Source: Collinsella sp.
GTDB lineage: Bacteria; Actinomycetota; Coriobacteriia; Coriobacteriales; Coriobacteriaceae
Direction of reading: 5' to 3'
DNA length: 47,036 nucleotides
Assembly (NCBI GenBank): GCA_022745215.1
Contig: JAIIWC010000006.1
Coordinates: 1-47,036 of the forward strand
Under the pieces are notes generated by a model. It made no database searches and had not been told where the DNA came from. It was given only the letters and a program-made list of their open reading frames with translations. Shown piece by piece: positions 42,792 to 47,036 of the stretch. A program made the position numbers and the translations under genes. Every line of letters starts with the position of its first letter. The first letter of the stretch is position 1.

Positions 42792-43517
42792 TTAGCCGAG
42801 GCAAGTCCAGTTGACGGGGGTCGAGCCGCGCTGTTCGAGTAGCCGATTGGCTGCCGAGAAGGGACGCGACCCCATAAAAGCGGGGAGTTCTGCCGTGGCA
42901 CGGTTGGCCGAAAGCGGCGAAGGGTGCGTAGAGGCCAGGCAGAACTTGCCGGTTGCCTTGCCCGCGCCGGTCGCGGCGAGCTTGCCCTCAACCATTTGCT
43001 GGGCAAAGCGTCCCCATGCCAAAAAGACTACCGGCTGGGGCAGCTGGCAGCAGCGCTCGATGACGTAGTCGGTCAGCGTGCTCCAGCCCAGCTTGGCGTG
43101 CGAATTGGCGGCATGCTCGCGCACGGTGAGCGTGGTGTTGAGAAGCAGGACGCCCTGTTGTGCCCATGGGGTTAGGTCCCCCGTGGCGGGAATGGGGCAG
43201 CCTAGATCGGCATTGAGCTCCTTGTAAATGTTGCGCAGGCTCGGCGGCAACTTGGTTTGCGTCGCGGGGACCGAGAACGACAGCCCCATGGCCTGGTTGG
43301 GCCCGTGATAGGGGTCTTGACCCAAGATGACAACCTTGACCTGGTCGGCCGGCGTGTAGGCGAGGGCATTGAGGATGTCGTCTTGTGCCGGGTAGATGGT
43401 TTGCTCGACACGCAAAAGGGCGATGCGCTCGAGCAGCTGGTTCGTTGTATCACGTACCGGCTGCGGCGCATCGCCCAACCAAGTTGCTATGTTGCGGTCG
43501 CGAGTTGCGGTGTCCAT
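42792..43517 (-). CDS. ung: Uracil-DNA glycosylase
   Basis: 241 residues. The family-1 UDG motifs are GQDPYHGPNQA with the catalytic Asp and STHPSPLSANR at the leucine loop. It removes uracil from DNA as the first step of base-excision repair. Normal length, start ATG 43517 with GGAG upstream. Confidence 0.96.
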   Translation of the reverse strand: MDTATRDRNIATWLGDAPQPVRDTTNQLLERIALLRVEQTIYPAQDDILNALAYTPADQVKVVILGQDPYHGPNQAMGLSFSVPATQTKLPPSLRNIYKELNADLGCPIPATGDLTPWAQQGVLLLNTTLTVREHAANSHAKLGWSTLTDYVIERCCQLPQPVVFLAWGRFAQQMVEGKLAATGAGKATGKFCLASTHPSPLSANRATAELPAFMGSRPFSAANRLLEQRGSTPVNWTCLG

Positions 43518-43605
43518 GGGGCTCCTTTACGGCAGATGCTCTGTTGGCATCTATTGTAAAGGCGCACCGGTTGCCTTTATGCCGCGGCTGCATGAAGAGT
43601 GGGGT

Positions 43606-44508
43606 CTACGAGACGCGCTCGGGCGCTCCTGCCATGTGAGCGTGTCCTTGCGAGCGAAGGCGCGGGAGCTCGACGGTTGCCACCATCACGCCGGTGAGGA
43701 TGAGGGCGGCGCCAAAGAAGGCGATGGGGCTCAGGACCTCGCCGACCAGGAAGAACGAGAAGACGGCAGAGCAGACCGGTTCGAGTGAGAAAGCGAATCC
43801 GGTGGTCTCGGCAGGCACGTGGGGCTGCACGAGCGTCTGGGTGATAAAGCCGTAGGCAGAGCAGATGAGTGCGAGCGCGACGACCACGACGATCTCGTTG
43901 GGCGTGCTGGGAAGCGTGAAGCCGCCAAAGGTGCACGCGGCGATGCCCGAGAACAGGCCGCCAAAGCCCAGCTGCCAAACACCCAAGGCCAGTGGGTCGA
44001 CTTCTTCGACAAAGCGCTTGGCTACGATAATGTGGCTGGCATAGATAAAGGCTGAGAGCAACATGATGATCGCGCCGGGATTCAGGCTGGTAAAGTCGGC
44101 ACCCGAGAGCAGCAGCATACCGCAGGTGACGATGGCGGTGCCGATGAGTACCTTGCGCTCGGGGGCGCGACGCAGCAGGGCGGCGTTGGCAAACGGCACG
44201 ATCACGACCGTCAGGCTCTGCAAAAAGCCGGCGGTGGAGGCGGAGGTGAGGCTAGAGCCCAGGCACATGCAGGTGAGCTCGGTTGCCATGATGGCGCCGA
44301 TGATGGCGGCGCGAACCATCAGGTCGCGGTTGATGCGGAAAGCGCGCTTGTGGAAGAGCAGCAGGCAGGCCGCAAAGGCGATGATGCAGCGTAGCGCGAC
44401 GATGCTCGTGGCGTTCATGCTGTCCATGCCAATCTTCATGAGGGGGTACGAAAAGCCCCATGCGACGGGAACGGAAAATGAGAGCGCGATTGCTTTTTTG
44501 CGATCCAT
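43606..44508 (-). CDS. EamA-type DMT exporter
   Basis: 300 residues, ten membrane helices in two EamA repeats (ALSFSVPVAWGFSYPLMKIG at the start; VCSAVFSFFLVGEVLSPIAF near the end). AAAAGGAG lies upstream of the ATG. It faces the LysR gene at 44667 across 158 bases and may be controlled by it. Confidence 0.92.
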   Translation of the reverse strand: MDRKKAIALSFSVPVAWGFSYPLMKIGMDSMNATSIVALRCIIAFAACLLLFHKRAFRINRDLMVRAAIIGAIMATELTCMCLGSSLTSASTAGFLQSLTVVIVPFANAALLRRAPERKVLIGTAIVTCGMLLLSGADFTSLNPGAIIMLLSAFIYASHIIVAKRFVEEVDPLALGVWQLGFGGLFSGIAACTFGGFTLPSTPNEIVVVVALALICSAYGFITQTLVQPHVPAETTGFAFSLEPVCSAVFSFFLVGEVLSPIAFFGAALILTGVMVATVELPRLRSQGHAHMAGAPERVS

Positions 44509-44666
44509 GGGACTCCTTTTGTTACAGAACGGTTTCGCAAAAAGGATTCTGCTCCCAGATGTGGATGTAGTAAAGCGAATGTATCTTCAGTATGATTAAG
44601 AAATACTAATGCTAGTAGAAAAAGCCCTGGCAAAACGTTTTACGGCTGCATTGATGTGGAGGCACG

Positions 44667-45533
44667 ATGGTATCGCGGTATCAGATTGTTTGTATGGTGG
44701 TCGATCGCGGCAGCCTGAAGGGCGCGGCCGACGAGCTAGGCTATACGCAAAGTGCGGTGAGCCAGGCCGTCAAGGCGCTCGAGCGCGAGCTGGGTACCAC
44801 GCTTATCGAGCGCGGTAAGCAGGGCGTCTCGCTTACGCGCGACGGCAAGCAGTACCTGCCGTATCTGCGCCAAATCGTAACTGCCGAGGCCGAGCTTGAG
44901 GGCAAGCGTCAGGAGTTGCTGGGACTCTCCTCGACTGATATTCGAATCGCGACGTTTACTAACGTGAGCCGCACCGTATTGCCGCGCGTGATTCGCGACT
45001 TTGGGGCTCTGCATCCGGGCGTGCACTTTACCCTCAAGCAGGGCGATTACACGCGCAACGCCCAGTGGGTGCACGATGGCGTGGTTGACTTTTGCTTTAC
45101 GGCACGCGGATTTACCGCCGGGCTCGAGAAGCGCGTGGTCTATCACGACGAGTTGGTGGCGCTGTTGCCGGCCGCGCATCCGCTGACGGCAAAGGAAAAG
45201 GTAACGCTCGCCGACCTGGCGTCCGAGCCGTTTGTGCTGCTGGATGAGGGCGAGCAGAGCCTGGTGCTCGATGCATTCGCGGCGCACGGGCTGTCGCCGC
45301 ACGTGACGAGTGAGGTCACCGACGACTACACCATCATGGCGATGGTGGAGGAGGGCCTAGGCGTAAGTATGCTGTATCGCCGTACCGTCGAGGGCATGCG
45401 GGCCGATATCCGCGTACGTCCCATCGTGCATGCTCCCTCGCGCGACGTGGTGGCAGCTTGGCGCAGCTGGGACACCATGCCTATCGCCACGAGGCGTTTT
45501 ATCGACTATATGAGCTCGCATATTGTCAATTAA
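44667..45533 (+). CDS. LysR-family transcriptional regulator
   Basis: 288 residues. Winged helix SLKGAADELGYTQSAVSQAV, then KALERELGTTLIERG. Effector domain from about 90. ATG 44667 has GGAGGC upstream. It is divergent from the DMT exporter, which is its most likely target. Confidence 0.93.
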   Translation: MVSRYQIVCMVVDRGSLKGAADELGYTQSAVSQAVKALERELGTTLIERGKQGVSLTRDGKQYLPYLRQIVTAEAELEGKRQELLGLSSTDIRIATFTNVSRTVLPRVIRDFGALHPGVHFTLKQGDYTRNAQWVHDGVVDFCFTARGFTAGLEKRVVYHDELVALLPAAHPLTAKEKVTLADLASEPFVLLDEGEQSLVLDAFAAHGLSPHVTSEVTDDYTIMAMVEEGLGVSMLYRRTVEGMRADIRVRPIVHAPSRDVVAAWRSWDTMPIATRRFIDYMSSHIVN

Positions 45534-45560
45534 TGACTGGCGTGACGTTGAGTGCGGTGT

Positions 45561-46943
45561 TTAGCGGGCTGTCGCTTTGGCTTGGGCGGTGCGATAGGTG
45601 CGTGCCGGGTGGCAGAGCAATACCGCCACGACCATAAAGAATGCCGTGGTGCCCAGGCTGATGGGGTAGACCATCATGATGTTCGCAAAGGTACGGAAGT
45701 GCGGGAACACGCAGAATACCCAATAGAAGCGAATGCCGCAGACGCAGATCATGGTGATGAGGGCGGGCATGAGCGAGATGCCAAAGCCGCGCAGGTAGCC
45801 GGACATGTTTTCGTAAAACATGCTAAAGGCGTACGCCGGGAAGATCGAACACACGCGGATATAGCCGATCGAGACGATGTTGGGGTCGCTATTAAACAGC
45901 GCTAGGATCTCGCGCCCCAGACCGACGATGATGACGATGGTAGTGAGCGCGACGATGCCACCTTCGACCAGGCAGACCTTAAGGGTCTTGGTGCAACGGT
46001 CGATCTGGCGGGCACCGTGGTTTTGCCCCACAAAGGTGGTGCAAGCCTGGCTAAAGCTGTTGAGCAGGTTGTAGCACACGTACTCCAGGCTCATGGCAGC
46101 GCTCGATGCCGCCATGACCTCGGTGCCCAAGCTGTTGATGGCGGACTGGATGATGATGTTGGCGACGGCAAAGACGGCGCTTTGGATACCGGCGGGCAGG
46201 CCGATCTTGACGATGCGCTTGAGGGCGACGGGGTCGATGGCAAGGTCGCGTGGGGTGACGCGGACGACGGAGTCGGTCTTGAGCAGGCGGATAAAGAGCG
46301 TAGCGGCGCTGACGGTGTAGGCGATGGCGGTGGCGATGGCGACGCCCGCAACGCCCCAGTGGAGTACGGGGACAAAGATGAGGTCCAGGCCAATGTTGAG
46401 GACGGTGGACACGGCGAGCGCCTGCAGCGGCATGCGGGTGATGCCGACGGAGCGGAAGATCGCGGCCTCAAAGTTGTAGAGCAGGATTGAGGGCATGCTG
46501 AGCAAAAAGACGCGCAGGTAGAGCGAGGCGAGCGGCATGGTTTCGGCGGGAACGTTGAGCGCGGCGAGCATGGGCTCGGCAAAGATCTCGCCCAGCGCGA
46601 TGACGACAAAGCCCACGAGTGCCATTAAAATCGAGGTATGGACGGCGCGTTTGACCATGTTCTGATCGTTGCGGCCGATAGCGTTGGCGATGACCACGTT
46701 GGAGCCAAGCGACATGCCAATAAAAAGGTTGAGCATAAGACTGGTAAGCGGAACATTGGAGCCGACCGCCGCCATGGCGAGGGTTCCCTGGTCGCCCGAG
46801 AAGTTACCGATGATGACCGTGGCGATGAGGTTCGACAGCTGCTCCAAGATGCTCGTGGCGGCTACGGGGAAGGCGAACAGGGGAATATTGCGCCACAGCG
46901 AGCCGGTGGTCATGTCAATGTGCTTAGATGCGGTGTCTGCCAT
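45561..46943 (-). CDS. MATE-family efflux transporter (second copy)
   Basis: 460 residues, twelve membrane helices. It is a paralogue of the exporter at 9694: GSLWRNIPLFAFPVAATSIL, EQLSNLIATVIIGNF, NSFSQACTTFVGQN and ENMSGYLRGFGIS line up. Convergent with the LysR gene. The start region and the end of the window hold no further gene. Confidence 0.94.
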   Translation of the reverse strand: MADTASKHIDMTTGSLWRNIPLFAFPVAATSILEQLSNLIATVIIGNFSGDQGTLAMAAVGSNVPLTSLMLNLFIGMSLGSNVVIANAIGRNDQNMVKRAVHTSILMALVGFVVIALGEIFAEPMLAALNVPAETMPLASLYLRVFLLSMPSILLYNFEAAIFRSVGITRMPLQALAVSTVLNIGLDLIFVPVLHWGVAGVAIATAIAYTVSAATLFIRLLKTDSVVRVTPRDLAIDPVALKRIVKIGLPAGIQSAVFAVANIIIQSAINSLGTEVMAASSAAMSLEYVCYNLLNSFSQACTTFVGQNHGARQIDRCTKTLKVCLVEGGIVALTTIVIIVGLGREILALFNSDPNIVSIGYIRVCSIFPAYAFSMFYENMSGYLRGFGISLMPALITMICVCGIRFYWVFCVFPHFRTFANIMMVYPISLGTTAFFMVVAVLLCHPARTYRTAQAKATAR

Positions 46944-47036
46944 ACGCTCTCAATCTCTAATATGCTCTTTCGTGCTTATTTGCGCAGACGATGATACTCC
47001 TAATGCAGCCAGCCGGCGCTTAGGGACGTTCCTTTT

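Overview
The window is about 47 kb of moderately high-GC bacterial DNA from an anaerobe of the class Coriobacteriia, most likely Collinsella or a close relative. This placement is an inference from gene content: Fe-S/redox maturation genes, many small flavin or PPOX-type proteins, MATE and DMT exporters, and intergenic DNA full of palindromic repeats. No rRNA, tRNA, CRISPR array, transposase or phage gene was seen. The left end (1-1100) is a small gene graveyard.

Layout. 1-84 is the tail of a gene; 246-1074 holds decayed genes, including an arginase-family remnant. 1105-2915 encodes a histidine kinase and response regulator, divergent from a redox operon (3006-5049: CD1871A-type CXXC peptide, membrane ferredoxin, TlpA-like lipoprotein). 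5204-8524 is a very large MacB/FtsX-type ABC protein. 9694-14463 is a six-gene minus-strand operon (two aldo/keto reductases, a small unknown, a carboxymuconolactone decarboxylase-cupin fusion, a flavodoxin, a MATE exporter) facing a LysR regulator. 15528-16481 is a tRNA-dihydrouridine synthase. 16633-18244 is a class-M sirtuin plus zinc macrodomain pair.

18386-21475 is the most interesting part. An HxlR regulator faces a gene for a 77-residue peptide of ACG(S/T)xDPAAAP repeats, followed by a PPOX-ferredoxin, a radical SAM/SPASM protein and a nitroreductase. It fits the 'ACGX-repeat' predicted RiPP (ribosomally made, post-translationally modified peptide) system, whose product I do not know to have been characterised.

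21624-24693 holds an orphan ribbon-helix-helix protein, a repeat-rich gap, a glutaredoxin, an XRE/zinc-ribbon/TipAS regulator and trmO. 24806-26020 is a MalY-type C-S lyase. 26165-32620 holds a solute-binding lipoprotein with a hybrid kinase, a PPOX protein, and a second hybrid kinase with two solute-binding domains fused to it. 32819-35229 has a K+ channel, a LOG-family protein and a ClC transporter. 35313-39242 has a methyltransferase, a DMT transporter and a GntR-ABC operon. 39559-42741 has prfC, a queuosine-precursor-type transporter and an SDR. 42792-46943 has ung, a DMT exporter, a LysR regulator and a second MATE exporter.

Intergenic regions carry several palindromic element families. 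A composite of two hairpins lies between convergent genes at 16486-16608 and 21473-21596, with a third partial copy at 22604-22657. In each, one hairpin reads as a Rho-independent terminator for the minus-strand gene and keeps its pairing by a compensatory change. Other inverted-repeat elements lie at 5065, 8573, 15477, 22273, 32708 and 39359.
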